A program made the position numbers and the translations under genes. Below are positions 41,238 through 49,594 of a stretch of 64,000 bases of DNA, piece by piece. Position 1 is the stretch's first letter. Every line of letters starts with the position of its first letter. The notes under the pieces are model-generated. The model had not been told where the DNA came from, did not search any database, and saw only the letters and a program-made list of their open reading frames with translations. Origin of the DNA: Bradyrhizobium cytisi (lineage in GTDB: Bacteria; Pseudomonadota; Alphaproteobacteria; Rhizobiales; Xanthobacteraceae); the NCBI RefSeq assembly GCF_008123515.1, contig NZ_VSSR01000013.1, positions 186,001 to 250,000 on the forward strand, written 5' to 3'.

Positions 41238-42077
41238 CTAGCCGAGTTCAAAACTGGTTACGCCGAACACGCGGTCGAGCCGCAGCGACGGGACTGGTCC
41301 AGTGTACATTCGCGCCGTTTCGAATGTCGGCTTCAGGCCAAGGGATTCCGCAAGCGCAATAGCTTCGCGGTTCACCGCGGGGATGTCGAGCACAATCTCG
41401 CTGCTTCCGGGACTGGCCAGCAAAGCCTGCACGATGGCATCTGCCGCGGCGCGGTCATCGGCTACCAGCGGACCGATCTTGCGGCCGGTTCGGCAGGTGC
41501 GGATCACGCCCCACGCGGCGAGCTTATTGTCACGCATCAACGCGCGCCCGACGTGCCCAGGCGTGCTGATCCAGGCGCGCAGAAAGGCCGCGCGCGGGGC
41601 GGGGAAGACGGTTGCATCGTCGGCTTCCACAAGTGCGAATGGGATCGCGTCGAGCGCAACGAGATCGGCGTGCGGCGGCGGAGTCACGACAGCGCCACTG
41701 TAGCGGATATTGGCGTAAGCAAGCTGGAAGCCGGATTTTCTGTAATTGTCCTGCTGTGCGACGACGCCGTCGAGCCCGATCACGCGTGAGCCCGCATGCG
41801 CGATCGCAGCATTCCAGATGCGCAGGCCGTGGCCTCTGCCGCGAAATCCTGCCCGCACGATGTAGAAGCCGAGGAAGGCGAAACGGTCGTCGTAATTGAC
41901 GCAGGAGACAGTCGCGACGGGTTCGCCGTCGATCTCGCCGACGAAGAAGCCTTTCGCGTCGGGGATTGCGAAGCAGGCAGCGTCGCGCAAGCCCGGATTC
42001 CAGCCCTCGGCCGCGGCCCACTCGATCGCGATGGAGATCTCCTCACGGCCCAAATGGCGGATCTGCAAATCGCTCAT
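41238..42077 (-). CDS. GNAT family N-acetyltransferase
   Basis: A 279-residue protein with an N-terminal GNAT domain (residues about 1-140). Motif A reads FRGRGHGLRIWNAA, the acetyl-CoA pyrophosphate loop. The C-terminal half (from about residue 145) is a second domain of the Acetyltransf_18 kind, with GVIRTCRTGRKIGPLVAD and VLDIPAVNREAIALAESLGL. Such two-part enzymes are widespread and their substrates are unknown. The start is MSDLQIRHLGREE at 42077; the frame to 42188 is not conserved-looking. Confidence 0.85.
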   Translation of the reverse strand: MSDLQIRHLGREEISIAIEWAAAEGWNPGLRDAACFAIPDAKGFFVGEIDGEPVATVSCVNYDDRFAFLGFYIVRAGFRGRGHGLRIWNAAIAHAGSRVIGLDGVVAQQDNYRKSGFQLAYANIRYSGAVVTPPPHADLVALDAIPFALVEADDATVFPAPRAAFLRAWISTPGHVGRALMRDNKLAAWGVIRTCRTGRKIGPLVADDRAAADAIVQALLASPGSSEIVLDIPAVNREAIALAESLGLKPTFETARMYTGPVPSLRLDRVFGVTSFELG

Positions 42078-42202
42078 GTCGCGTGGCCTCGTGGCGATGG
42101 ACTTGTTAGCAAGTCTGGTTTGCGGGCAAGTCTGGCTGTAGAAGGCCTGATGACAGGCTGAGCCTTCGGTTCGCCTCAACGCTAACACAGGGATGATCGA
42201 TC

Positions 42203-42907
42203 ATGGCAGCAGAGAAGGTCGCACTCGTCACCGCGGGCGGCAGCGGCATGGGGGCAGGGGCGGCGCGGCGGCTCGCAGCCGATGGCTTTCGTGTGGCGAT
42301 CCTGTCGTCCTCCGGCAAGGGTGAGGCGCTCGCGGCCGAGCTCGGCGGGTTCGGTGTGACCGGCTCGAACAAGTCCAATGACGATCTGAAGCGCCTCGTC
42401 GACGGCGCGCTGGCAAAGTGGGGACGCATCGACGTGCTCGTCAACAGCGCCGGCCACGGCCCGCGCGCGGCTATCACGGAGATTACCGACGAGCAGTGGC
42501 ACCTTGGTCTCGACACGTATTTGCTCAACGTGATCCGTCCGACCCGGCTGGTCATGCCGGTGATGCAGGCGCAGAAGGGCGGCGCCATCATCAACATCTC
42601 GACCGCCTGGGCGTTCGAGCCGAGCGCGATGTTCCCGACCTCGGCGGTGTTCCGCGCGGGCCTTGCCGCCTTCGCCAAGATCTTCACCGACACCCATGCG
42701 GCCGACAACATCCGCATGAACAATGTGCTGCCGGGCTGGATCGACAGCCTGCCACAGCTAGATGCGCGCCGCGACAGCGTGCCGCTGAAGCGCTACGGCA
42801 AGGTCGAGGAGATCGCGGCGACGGTCTCGTTCCTCGCATCCGACGGCGCCGCCTATATCACCGGCCAGAACATCCGCGTCGACGGCGGGCTGACGCGCTC
42901 GGTCTGA
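42203..42907 (+). CDS. SDR family protein with non-canonical active site
   Basis: A 234-residue Rossmann protein of the short-chain dehydrogenase superfamily. The cofactor loop TAGGSGMGAGAARRLA, NSAG and the C-terminal SDGAAYITGQNIRVDGG are normal. At the usual YxxxK position the sequence is PTSAVFRAGLAAF: Tyr is replaced by Ser and Lys by Arg. Dehydrogenase activity of the standard kind is therefore doubtful; it may bind NAD(P) and do something else. It diverges from the GNAT gene. Confidence 0.85.
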   Translation: MAAEKVALVTAGGSGMGAGAARRLAADGFRVAILSSSGKGEALAAELGGFGVTGSNKSNDDLKRLVDGALAKWGRIDVLVNSAGHGPRAAITEITDEQWHLGLDTYLLNVIRPTRLVMPVMQAQKGGAIINISTAWAFEPSAMFPTSAVFRAGLAAFAKIFTDTHAADNIRMNNVLPGWIDSLPQLDARRDSVPLKRYGKVEEIAATVSFLASDGAAYITGQNIRVDGGLTRSV

Positions 42908-43193
42908 GGCGCGCGCCCGGCTGGAGCAGATTCGGATATTCGCTCGCGCGCGCCTGTCCTGACGCGACGCGGGCCTGCATTTTGCGTCGCTGCAATGAGA
43001 AAATGCGTGGCGCTTCGGCCACACCCGTCGCACTTCGCGCGTGGCGGGACCGCACCCTTCGTCACAGTCCTTGCGAACTTCGCCGCAGCCCAAGACGCCG
43101 AGCGGTATGCCGCCTATGCCTAGGTTGGGCCGGATCCACTTGGCTGGCGCATTAGAGAACGCGGCTCCGATCGCGTGGGGCAAGGAGATTGCA

Positions 43194-44009
43194 ATGAAGA
43201 AGTTTTTGCTGGCGGTCGCGTCGGTTGTTTTAGGCACCGTGTCTGCAATGGCGGCCGACCTCGCGCCGCAGTACACCAAGGCGCCGGCGATGGCGCCCAG
43301 CTACAACTGGACCGGGTTCTATGTCGGCGCCAATGTCGGCGGACAATGGGGCAGCGCCGACCCGACCACATCGACCGTGTTTTCTCCGACCGGCTACTTC
43401 GCCGCCAGCAGTGTTCCGGCCATCGCCGCGGTCGGCGCCCAGAAAGTCAACAGCTCCAGCGTGACCGGCGGTTTGACCGCCGGCTATAATTGGCAGGTCA
43501 ACCAGGCCGTATTCGGCCTCGAAGGCGACATCAACTATTTCGGCTTCAAGGGGGGTGCGACCGGCTCGGCGGTCTATCCCTGCTGCGCGCCGTTCAGCTT
43601 CGCCGTCAGCTCCCAGGTCTCGGCCGACTGGCTTGCCACTATCCGTGGCCGTATCGGCTTCGTCGCGACGCCGAATTGGCTCATCTATGCGACGGGCGGC
43701 GCGGCGATCGCCGAGGTCAGGAGCAATTTCAAATTCACCGACACGTTCACGGTAACGGAATCGGCCGCGATCCGCGACACGCGCGTAGGATGGACTGCTG
43801 GCGTCGGCAGCGAACATGCCATTGGCGGTGGCTGGTCGCTCAAGGCGGAATATCTCTATGTTGATCTCGGGCGCAGCACGGCGACAAGCACTAATCTGAC
43901 TGCGGGCGCGCTGCAGAACGTCTTCACCCACTCGGTCGATCTCAAGTCGAACATCGTGCGCGTCGGCGTGAACTACAAGTTCGGCGGACCGGTCGTCGCC
44001 AGATACTGA
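43194..44009 (+). CDS. outer-membrane beta-barrel protein (Omp25/RopB type)
   Basis: A 271-residue porin-family protein. Signal peptide MKKFLLAVASVVLGTVSAMA, mature start ADLAPQYTKAP, then the hallmark WTGFYVGANVGGQWG. Amphipathic strands follow throughout, with FGLEGDINYFGFKGG and WLATIRGRIGFVATPNWLIY, ending in an aromatic C-terminus (VNYKFGGPVVARY). This is the 8-stranded surface-antigen family abundant in Rhizobiales. AAGGAG precedes the ATG at 43194. It is expressed alone, with a hairpin downstream. Confidence 0.93.
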   Translation: MKKFLLAVASVVLGTVSAMAADLAPQYTKAPAMAPSYNWTGFYVGANVGGQWGSADPTTSTVFSPTGYFAASSVPAIAAVGAQKVNSSSVTGGLTAGYNWQVNQAVFGLEGDINYFGFKGGATGSAVYPCCAPFSFAVSSQVSADWLATIRGRIGFVATPNWLIYATGGAAIAEVRSNFKFTDTFTVTESAAIRDTRVGWTAGVGSEHAIGGGWSLKAEYLYVDLGRSTATSTNLTAGALQNVFTHSVDLKSNIVRVGVNYKFGGPVVARY

Positions 44010-44034
44010 GCATTCCGTTCCTGTTCTCGCGTGG

Positions 44035-44059
44035 AAAGCCCTGGCTCGGCCGGGGCTTT
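44035..44059 (+). terminator. hairpin after the Omp25-type gene
   Basis: AAAGCCC (44035-44041) pairs with GGGCTTT (44053-44059) around TGGCTCGGCCG. It sits between convergent genes and may serve both strands; T residues are within the stem. Confidence 0.6.
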
Positions 44060-44071
44060 CTGCTCCGAAGC

Positions 44072-45259
44072 TCAGCCGCCGTGCGAGCTCACCAGATGCG
44101 CCAGCGCGGGCAGGATCTTGTAGCGGGCGATCTCGTGCGGATATTCGCCGCGATTGGCGAGCAGCACAATGCCGATCCGGTGGGCCGGTACGAGGCCGAT
44201 ATAACCTGACGCGTTGTTGAGGCCGCCCGGCTTGTCGACGACGGTGACGCCGGGAAGGTGCACGGTCTCCCAGGCCATGGATTGGCCGAACGTGGCTTGG
44301 GCGAACCTTTGGTCTACGCGGAAACGTTCGCGCTGTGTCATGCTCAGCGCTTCGCGCAGGTTCGGATCGATCGAACGGCCATCGACGGCCGCCGCAACGA
44401 AGGCTGCAAGATCCCGCGCGGACGAGAACATCTGGCCGGTGCCGGGGAAGTCGAAATAGCTCTGCTGGTTGCCGATCGGGCCGATCGCTCCGCCCTGGTC
44501 GGAATAGCCCTGCACGACGCGCCGCATCGAGGCCGCGTCCATGATCGCGCGGTTGTGCGCTCCGCATTCGGGGATGGACGTGGCTTGCATGCCGAGCGGC
44601 GTGAGCACGCGGCTCTCGATCAGTCCAGCGATCGGTGTGTGATAGCAGCGCTCGAGCACGAGCTGGAGCAGGACGTAGCCGGCATGACTGTAGATGCGCT
44701 GCTTGCCGGGCGCGACGCCGGCGGGCGGTGTCCAGGCGTTGAGCATCGCGATGAATTGCGTCTGCGAGTAGGAATCATTCGGCCAGGGCGGGTGATCGGT
44801 CGGCAGCAGCAGTCCCGAGGTGTGCGTGGCGAGCTCGCCGACGGTGACGCGGCGGACATAGTCGCCGTCGAGCTCCGGCAGATATTTCGGCAGGGGATCG
44901 TCGAGCCGCAGCTCACCGCGGAGCGCGCCGAGGGCCACCAGCGTCGCCTCAAACGGTTTGCGCAAGGAGGCGAGGCTGAACAGCGTGTCCGGCTTGACCG
45001 GCCGCTTGGTGGCGCCGTCTGCGAGGCCGTAATTGAAGAATTCGATATGTTGGCCGGCGTATAGAGCGGCTGCGAGGCCGCCGGGGTGGTCCGGCGTTGC
45101 GGTCGGCGCGAGTTCCTCCGCAACGATGTCGCGCATCTGCGCGATCATGTCGGAGTCCGCCGATGCGCGACGCGGCCGGAGCGCGATCGCAACAGGAACG
45201 AGCGCGGCGCGTGCGAGGGTTCGCCGGGTGAATTGCGGTGGGATGACAACAGGCGGCAC
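44072..45259 (-). CDS. serine hydrolase, beta-lactamase/penicillin-binding-protein fold
   Basis: A 395-residue class C beta-lactamase-like enzyme. Ser98-x-x-Lys101 in SLASLRKPF is the nucleophile motif. The second motif is Tyr-Ser-His (YSHAGY) and the third is DKPGG in place of KTG. These deviations favour an esterase or D-aminopeptidase-like role over beta-lactam hydrolysis. The N-terminus (TRRTLARAALVPVAIALRPR) looks like a Tat signal. I chose the GTG at 45259; a TTG at 45391 would add 44 unconserved residues and would lie inside the ArsR operator. It diverges from the ArsR gene. Confidence 0.8.
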   Translation of the reverse strand: MPPVVIPPQFTRRTLARAALVPVAIALRPRRASADSDMIAQMRDIVAEELAPTATPDHPGGLAAALYAGQHIEFFNYGLADGATKRPVKPDTLFSLASLRKPFEATLVALGALRGELRLDDPLPKYLPELDGDYVRRVTVGELATHTSGLLLPTDHPPWPNDSYSQTQFIAMLNAWTPPAGVAPGKQRIYSHAGYVLLQLVLERCYHTPIAGLIESRVLTPLGMQATSIPECGAHNRAIMDAASMRRVVQGYSDQGGAIGPIGNQQSYFDFPGTGQMFSSARDLAAFVAAAVDGRSIDPNLREALSMTQRERFRVDQRFAQATFGQSMAWETVHLPGVTVVDKPGGLNNASGYIGLVPAHRIGIVLLANRGEYPHEIARYKILPALAHLVSSHGG

Positions 45260-45371
45260 GTGATCCGGATAATATGTGTGTGCGCCCCCGGGGAATCTTC
45301 TAGCGGGGAGCGCCCGCTGTCCCAAGTCACAATTGCGCGCTCCGGGTTCCACATCGCGGTCGGGCGAAATA

Positions 45372-45389
45372 CTTAGCTTACGAGCTAAC
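45372..45389. promoter_or_regulatory. upstream ArsR operator candidate, CTTAGC-N6-GCTAAC
   Basis: An 18-base inverted repeat CTTAGCTTACGAGCTAAC with the same half-sites and spacing as the site at 45422. Centre-to-centre distance is 50 bases. It lies just upstream of the predicted -35 of the ArsR gene and within the leader of the divergent hydrolase. Confidence 0.7.
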
Positions 45390-45394
45390 AATCA

Positions 45395-45424
45395 TTGACG
45401 TCGGATCGCGGCAAGCTTATAGTT
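45395..45424 (+). promoter_or_regulatory. promoter of the ArsR-AHSA1 operon
   Basis: TTGACG at 45395-45400 and TATAGT at 45419-45424, 18 bases apart (17 if TTATAG is used). The start site would fall near 45430, at or next to the ATG at 45431, so the transcript would be essentially leaderless. No Shine-Dalgarno is present before that ATG, which agrees. Confidence 0.6.
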
Positions 45425-45439
45425 AGCTACATGGCTAAC
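45422..45439. promoter_or_regulatory. ArsR operator candidate over the start codon, GTTAGC-N6-GCTAAC
   Basis: A perfect inverted repeat GTTAGCTACATGGCTAAC that overlaps the -10 box and the ATG. Repressor bound here would block RNA polymerase. Pairs with the site at 45372-45389. Confidence 0.75.
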
Positions 45440-45835
45440 CAAATATCCCAGCTCGACCAGGTTTTTGCTGCGCTCGCCGACCCCACGCGGCGGGCCATCG
45501 TGATGCGGCTGTGCGCCGGCGAGGCCTCGGTCGGCGAACTCGCGGAGCCCTTCGAGATGGCGCTGCCGAGTTTCATGAAGCACATCCACGTGCTGGAGCT
45601 GAGCGGGCTCGTGCAGTCGGAGAAATCCGGTCGCGTGCGCACCTGCCGCCTCAGTCCGGACGCGCTCCTCAGTGCGGAAGACTGGTTCCAGCACCAGCGC
45701 GCGATCTGGGAGGCGCGGCTCGACCGGTTCGAGGCTTACGTGATGAAGCTCAAGAAGGAGAGGGCGGCCGCCAGGCGGCCGCCCAAGACGACCGACAAGA
45801 CCACCAACAAGACAAGCAAACGGAAAGGTGCCTGA
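45431..45835 (+). CDS. ArsR family transcriptional regulator
   Basis: A 134-residue winged-helix repressor. VFAALADPTRRAIVMRLCAG is the family opening, followed by the recognition region ASVGELAEPFEMALPSFMKH and the wing SGRVRTCRLSPDAL. The classical metal site ELCVCDL is missing (SVGELAEPF instead), so the effector is not arsenite. Basic C-terminal tail. This ArsR subtype is usually co-encoded with an AHSA1 protein, as here (next gene 2 bases downstream), and probably represses itself through the inverted repeats at 45372 and 45422. Confidence 0.92.
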   Translation: MANQISQLDQVFAALADPTRRAIVMRLCAGEASVGELAEPFEMALPSFMKHIHVLELSGLVQSEKSGRVRTCRLSPDALLSAEDWFQHQRAIWEARLDRFEAYVMKLKKERAAARRPPKTTDKTTNKTSKRKGA

Positions 45836-45837
45836 CG

Positions 45838-46329
45838 ATGACGAGTTCTGCCAATGCTGCCCTGTCGCAATGGTCGATCGACCGCGAGATCGTGATGTCG
45901 CGCGTGATCGACGCGCCGCGCGACCTGGTGTTCGAGGCCTGGTCCGACCCGAAGCATCTGCCGCAATGGTTCGGGCCGAAGGGATTCAAGATCGAGACCT
46001 TCGAGATCGACGTGCGTGTCGGCGGCGTCTGGCGCTTCAACATGATCGGTCCCGACGGCACCGTCTATCCGAACCGCATGCGCTTCCGCCGCATCGAGCG
46101 GCCGTCCTTCATGGAGATGGACCACGGCGACGACCAGGGCGATGACCCCGGCATGTTCCGCTTCACCATCACCTTTGCCGAGCAGAGCAATGGCAAGACC
46201 GTGCTGATGATGCGACAGCTGGCAGCGAGCACCGAGCAGCGCGACGGCATGATCGGCTTCGGCGCCGTCGAATACGGCTACCAGACGCTGGACAAGCTCG
46301 CGGCCTATGTCGGCGGGCTGAAGAAGTAA
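45838..46329 (+). CDS. SRPBCC/AHSA1 domain protein
   Basis: A 163-residue START-like (Bet v1-fold) protein. SRVIDAPRDLVFEAWSDPKH, then PQWFGPKGFKIETFEIDVRV and GGVWRFNMIGPDG, is the AHSA1 signature. Such proteins bind hydrophobic ligands in a deep cavity. Only two bases separate it from the ArsR gene, so the pair is translated together; it may bind or clear the ligand that ArsR senses (inference). ATG at 45838 with GGAAAGG upstream. Confidence 0.92.
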   Translation: MTSSANAALSQWSIDREIVMSRVIDAPRDLVFEAWSDPKHLPQWFGPKGFKIETFEIDVRVGGVWRFNMIGPDGTVYPNRMRFRRIERPSFMEMDHGDDQGDDPGMFRFTITFAEQSNGKTVLMMRQLAASTEQRDGMIGFGAVEYGYQTLDKLAAYVGGLKK

Positions 46330-46404
46330 GTTCCCCGCTTTATTCCGGGGGCCTCAAAGAGTGCCCTCGGGATGAACTCGGAAACGAGTGGTGACCGTCG
46401 TGAA

Positions 46405-46503
46405 TATGACAGCGCGCAGGCCAATTATGACAGCGCCGTCACGCAGATTTTTGTCGCGCCTTGCTGCTGATTTATGACAGAATTACTACCGTTGGATGTC
46501 ATA
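46405..46503 (+). promoter_or_regulatory. cluster of TATGACA boxes upstream of the membrane protein gene
   Basis: TATGACAGCGC at 46405-46415 and again at 46426-46436 (21 bases apart, two helix turns), TATGACAG at 46473-46480, and the inverted TGTCATA at 46497-46503. Four copies in 99 bases directly before the gene at 46525 suggest binding sites for an unknown regulator. Confidence 0.5.
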
Positions 46504-46524
46504 TTGACTACGGCGGAGCGATTC

Positions 46525-47367
46525 ATGTTGCAGTGGCAGGCACGGTCAAATCCCCTCGCGTGGTGGTGGGGGTCCCTGACGCTGGTCAGCGCTGCCAACA
46601 TTCTCGTCTGGTTCATGCTGTACCGCGAGTTCTATCCGACTGTTGCCGGCAGTGTCGGCGGCGGTTCGGATATCGGCCTGATGTTCCTGCTCTGCGCGGG
46701 CTATGTGTTCGGCTGCGCCTTCCGCTCGGTGCTGCCGCGCGCCGACGTGCAGCGCATCTGCCTGTTCGACACCTGGCTGTCGAGCGTGTTCGTCGGCCGC
46801 ACGGTCGCGACCGTGGCCGAGGTCTGCTTCGCCGCGCAATGGGCGATCATCCTGCATCAGCTCGGTCACATGACCGGCGCAGAGACTGCGGTGAATATCG
46901 CGCTGGTGATCGTGCCGATCATCATCATCGCGGAATGTTTTTCCTGGTACGCGGTGGTGACCACCAACTTCCTCTTCAACGCAATCGAGAACTCGCTGTG
47001 GGCAGTGACCTTCTTCCTTGCCGGCATCGCGCTGTGCCGGCTGATGCCGGAATTCCAGGGCCCGGTGCGCTGGGCGCTGATTGCCGGCATCGTCGGCATC
47101 GCCTGCTTCCTTGCCTTCCTCGTCACCGTCGACGTTCCCATGTATCTCAGCCGCTGGCGGGCCGGGCATGCCGAAGGCGGCAGGTTCCTTGGATTCCTCG
47201 AGGGCCTGCATGACGTCTCGACCAGATGGGTGGTGACCCACGACATCGCGCATTGGAAGGGCGAGCTGACCTGGATGTTCCTGTATTTCAGCGCCGCGGT
47301 GTGGTCGAGCCTTGCGCTCTGCGCGCTCTATGCCATGGAAGGCTATCTCGCGCGCTATCTCGCCTGA
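46525..47367 (+). CDS. polytopic membrane protein of unknown function
   Basis: A 280-residue protein with about seven hydrophobic helices (for example WWWGSLTLVSAANILVWFML, ALVIVPIIIIAECFSWYAVV and LIAGIVGIACFLAFLVTVDV). It contains several polar residues in or near helices (DTWLSSVFVGRT, THDIAHWKGELTW). I chose the ATG at 46525 (MLQWQARSNPLAWWWGS) because GGAG lies 7 bases upstream; the ATG at 46474 falls inside the TATGACA repeat. No transporter or enzyme family recognised. Confidence 0.75.
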   Translation: MLQWQARSNPLAWWWGSLTLVSAANILVWFMLYREFYPTVAGSVGGGSDIGLMFLLCAGYVFGCAFRSVLPRADVQRICLFDTWLSSVFVGRTVATVAEVCFAAQWAIILHQLGHMTGAETAVNIALVIVPIIIIAECFSWYAVVTTNFLFNAIENSLWAVTFFLAGIALCRLMPEFQGPVRWALIAGIVGIACFLAFLVTVDVPMYLSRWRAGHAEGGRFLGFLEGLHDVSTRWVVTHDIAHWKGELTWMFLYFSAAVWSSLALCALYAMEGYLARYLA

Positions 47368-47371
47368 GCGT

Positions 47372-48025
47372 TCACGCCTCGCCGAGATCGAGCTGCGTCA
47401 AAATTCCCTGGCGCAGCGCCAGCCGGACCAGCTCGATGTCGGAGCCGACGCCGAGCTTGTCCTTGATCAGCGAATGCAAATTCGCCACCGTCTTCGGGCT
47501 GACGTGGAGCGTCTCGGCGATCTCCTCCGTGGTGTTTTCGGCGAGCAGCAGCCGCAGCACCTCGAACTCGCGCGGGGTAAGCACGTCGGCGGCCGAGCTC
47601 TCGCCGCTGATCCGGCTCAGCGCAAGCTCGTGGTCGATATCCGGGCTGATCGCGATCTTGCCGGCGAGCACGTCCATCACCGCGCGCACCAGCGTCTCCG
47701 GCGGGCTGGTCTTGGTGACGTAGCCCCTCGCGCCGGCGCGGATCGCCTGCACGGCGAAGCCGGCATTCTCGTGCATGGTGAAGACGAGGATCTTGGCCGC
47801 CTTGTCCCATTGCCGGATGCGCCTGACCGCCTCGACGCCGCCGATGCCGGGCATGCTGAGATCCATGATGACGAGGTCCGGCGTTTCGGATTTGAACAGG
47901 CGATAGGCCTCCGCGCCGTCGCCGGCCTCGGCGATGACGCGCAGGCCCGGCTGCTTCTCGAGCACGGAGCGATAGCCTTCGCGGACCACGGAATGGTCGT
48001 CGACCAGCAGAATGGTCGCGGTCAT
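47372..48025 (-). CDS. NarL/LuxR-type response regulator
   Basis: A 217-residue two-domain regulator. Receiver domain (residues 1-120) with Asp9-Asp10, phospho-acceptor Asp55 in VIMDLSMPG, Thr83 region and Lys105 in VTKTSPPE. C-terminal LuxR-type helix-turn-helix: LTPREFEVLRLLLAENTTEE then ETLHVSPKTVANLHSLIKDK. Its start overlaps the kinase stop by 4 bases (ATGA), so the two are a cognate pair. It converges on the membrane protein gene with a 4-base gap. Confidence 0.93.
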   Translation of the reverse strand: MTATILLVDDHSVVREGYRSVLEKQPGLRVIAEAGDGAEAYRLFKSETPDLVIMDLSMPGIGGVEAVRRIRQWDKAAKILVFTMHENAGFAVQAIRAGARGYVTKTSPPETLVRAVMDVLAGKIAISPDIDHELALSRISGESSAADVLTPREFEVLRLLLAENTTEEIAETLHVSPKTVANLHSLIKDKLGVGSDIELVRLALRQGILTQLDLGEA

Positions 48026-49407
48026 GCCGCGTGCTCCAGCGCTGGCGGATTGGCGGCTGCGAGCGGAATGACGACGCGCAGCGCCGAGCCACCGGCGGGG
48101 CCGGCCTCAAAACTCAGGCGGCCGCGCAGCGCCGCAACGCGCTCGCGCATGCCGAGCAGGCCCATGCCGGATTTCGCGGCGCGATCGGTCGAGCGTCCGT
48201 CATCGTCGATGGCGAGTGCGATCTCGCCGGCATGCATCGTCAATTCCATGCTGACCTTGGTGGCGCCGGCATGCTTGGCGGCATTGGTGAGCGCCTCCTG
48301 CACGATGCGGTAGAGGTTGGCGCTGATCGTGGCCGGCAGGGTCTCGAACGAGCCGTCGAAACGGATCGAAAAACGGGTCTCGCCGCGGCTGCGTCCATTC
48401 CAGCCGGCAACGAGACCTTCGAGGCTGGCGACGAGACCGAGCTCCTCGACGTCAGGCGGGCGCAGCCGGAACAGCGTGCCGCGCAGCGTCTCCATCATGC
48501 CGGTTGCGGTCCGCGCAATGCCGTCGCACTCGCCAAGCAAGGAGGGACACTCCTGCGCGGCAGTCTGGCGGGCGGAGGCGGCGAGCGCGCGGATGGCGGC
48601 GAGCGACTGGCCGAATTCGTCGTGCAGCTCGCGGGCGAGATGGCGGCGCTCCTCGTCCTGGAGCGCGATCAGTTTCCGCGTCAGCTCGGCGCGCTCGGCC
48701 AGCGCAGTGTCGAGGCTTTCGGCGAGATGATTGAAGACGTCGCGAACCGCGGACAGCTCGGCAAGATCGAACGGCGGCAACCGGGCGGTGAGGTCGTTGG
48801 CGGCGATCCGCTCGAGGCCGGCGCGGATCATGCGCGTCGGGCGCAGCGCGCGGGCAAGCGCCGCGTAGACCAGGACGCACAACAGCGGCAGCGCGATCGC
48901 AAGCGCCAGCATCAGGCGGCCGGCCTCGTGCCAGGCCTCGGCCGTCTGCACGGCCGGATCGACCGAGACCACGGCCTCGCCGAGCTTGGTTCCGCGCAGG
49001 ATTACGGGCCGCGCGGCCTCACGGCCGGGGTCGAACAGGCTGTGGTAGAACGCCGTGAAGATCTGCGGCGGCGGGTCCTCCGGGATCGGCGCGCCGCTAC
49101 AGAAGCGCTGCAGCATCTCGCCGCCGACGCCACGGAAGGCCAGGCATAGGCCGGGCGTCATCACATAGGCTGAAACAGGATCGAGGTTAGGAAAGTCCGA
49201 GCGGGGGCTCGCCGCCCACAGGACCTTGCCCTGTTGCAGCTCTAGGGTCTTTGCCACGATAGCGGCAATGCCGTCGATGCGCGCATGGGCTGCGCGGTCG
49301 GCCGTGATCAGGAAATAGGCGGAGATTGCGGCGAAGCAGGCGGCCGATATGGCGGCCACGCGCAAGGTCAGGCGGACCTTGAGATCGAATCTCGGGCGGT
49401 TCCACAT
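48022..49407 (-). CDS. sensor histidine kinase, NarX/UhpB (HisKA_3) type
   Basis: A 461-residue inner-membrane kinase. Two membrane helices (about residues 15-31 and 166-186) flank a periplasmic sensor of about 135 residues; HAMP follows (about 190-240); then HisKA_3 with phospho-acceptor His262 in RHLARELHDEFGQSL and a HATPase_c with VQEALTNAAKHA and GMGLLGMRERVAAL. Complete catalytic boxes. It is followed by its response regulator. The divergent gene at 49595 encodes a DUF2380-type protein of the kind I associate with PQQ alcohol dehydrogenase regulation, so the stimulus could be an alcohol; this is speculative. Confidence 0.92.
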   Translation of the reverse strand: MWNRPRFDLKVRLTLRVAAISAACFAAISAYFLITADRAAHARIDGIAAIVAKTLELQQGKVLWAASPRSDFPNLDPVSAYVMTPGLCLAFRGVGGEMLQRFCSGAPIPEDPPPQIFTAFYHSLFDPGREAARPVILRGTKLGEAVVSVDPAVQTAEAWHEAGRLMLALAIALPLLCVLVYAALARALRPTRMIRAGLERIAANDLTARLPPFDLAELSAVRDVFNHLAESLDTALAERAELTRKLIALQDEERRHLARELHDEFGQSLAAIRALAASARQTAAQECPSLLGECDGIARTATGMMETLRGTLFRLRPPDVEELGLVASLEGLVAGWNGRSRGETRFSIRFDGSFETLPATISANLYRIVQEALTNAAKHAGATKVSMELTMHAGEIALAIDDDGRSTDRAAKSGMGLLGMRERVAALRGRLSFEAGPAGGSALRVVIPLAAANPPALEHAA

Positions 49408-49594
49408 CGGCGGGCACCTGGCGCGAACGGAATTGTCGCCTCCACATTAAACGGCAGAACGCGAGCCGCGCAAAGCGGCACCCTTACTGCGGTGCAACGT
49501 CGTGAAATTTTCCCGGCGCTGGCCGGGATGGCCACGGCTGCATTGCGCGAAGCGTCCGCCTAGCCTGCAGTCTTTCCGTCACGTGAGGGCTGTC

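Noticed and set aside
44072-45391. TTG start at 45391 for the serine hydrolase
   Set aside because: The extra 44 residues show no coding character and would place the start in the ArsR operator; the GTG at 45259 gives a Tat-like signal.
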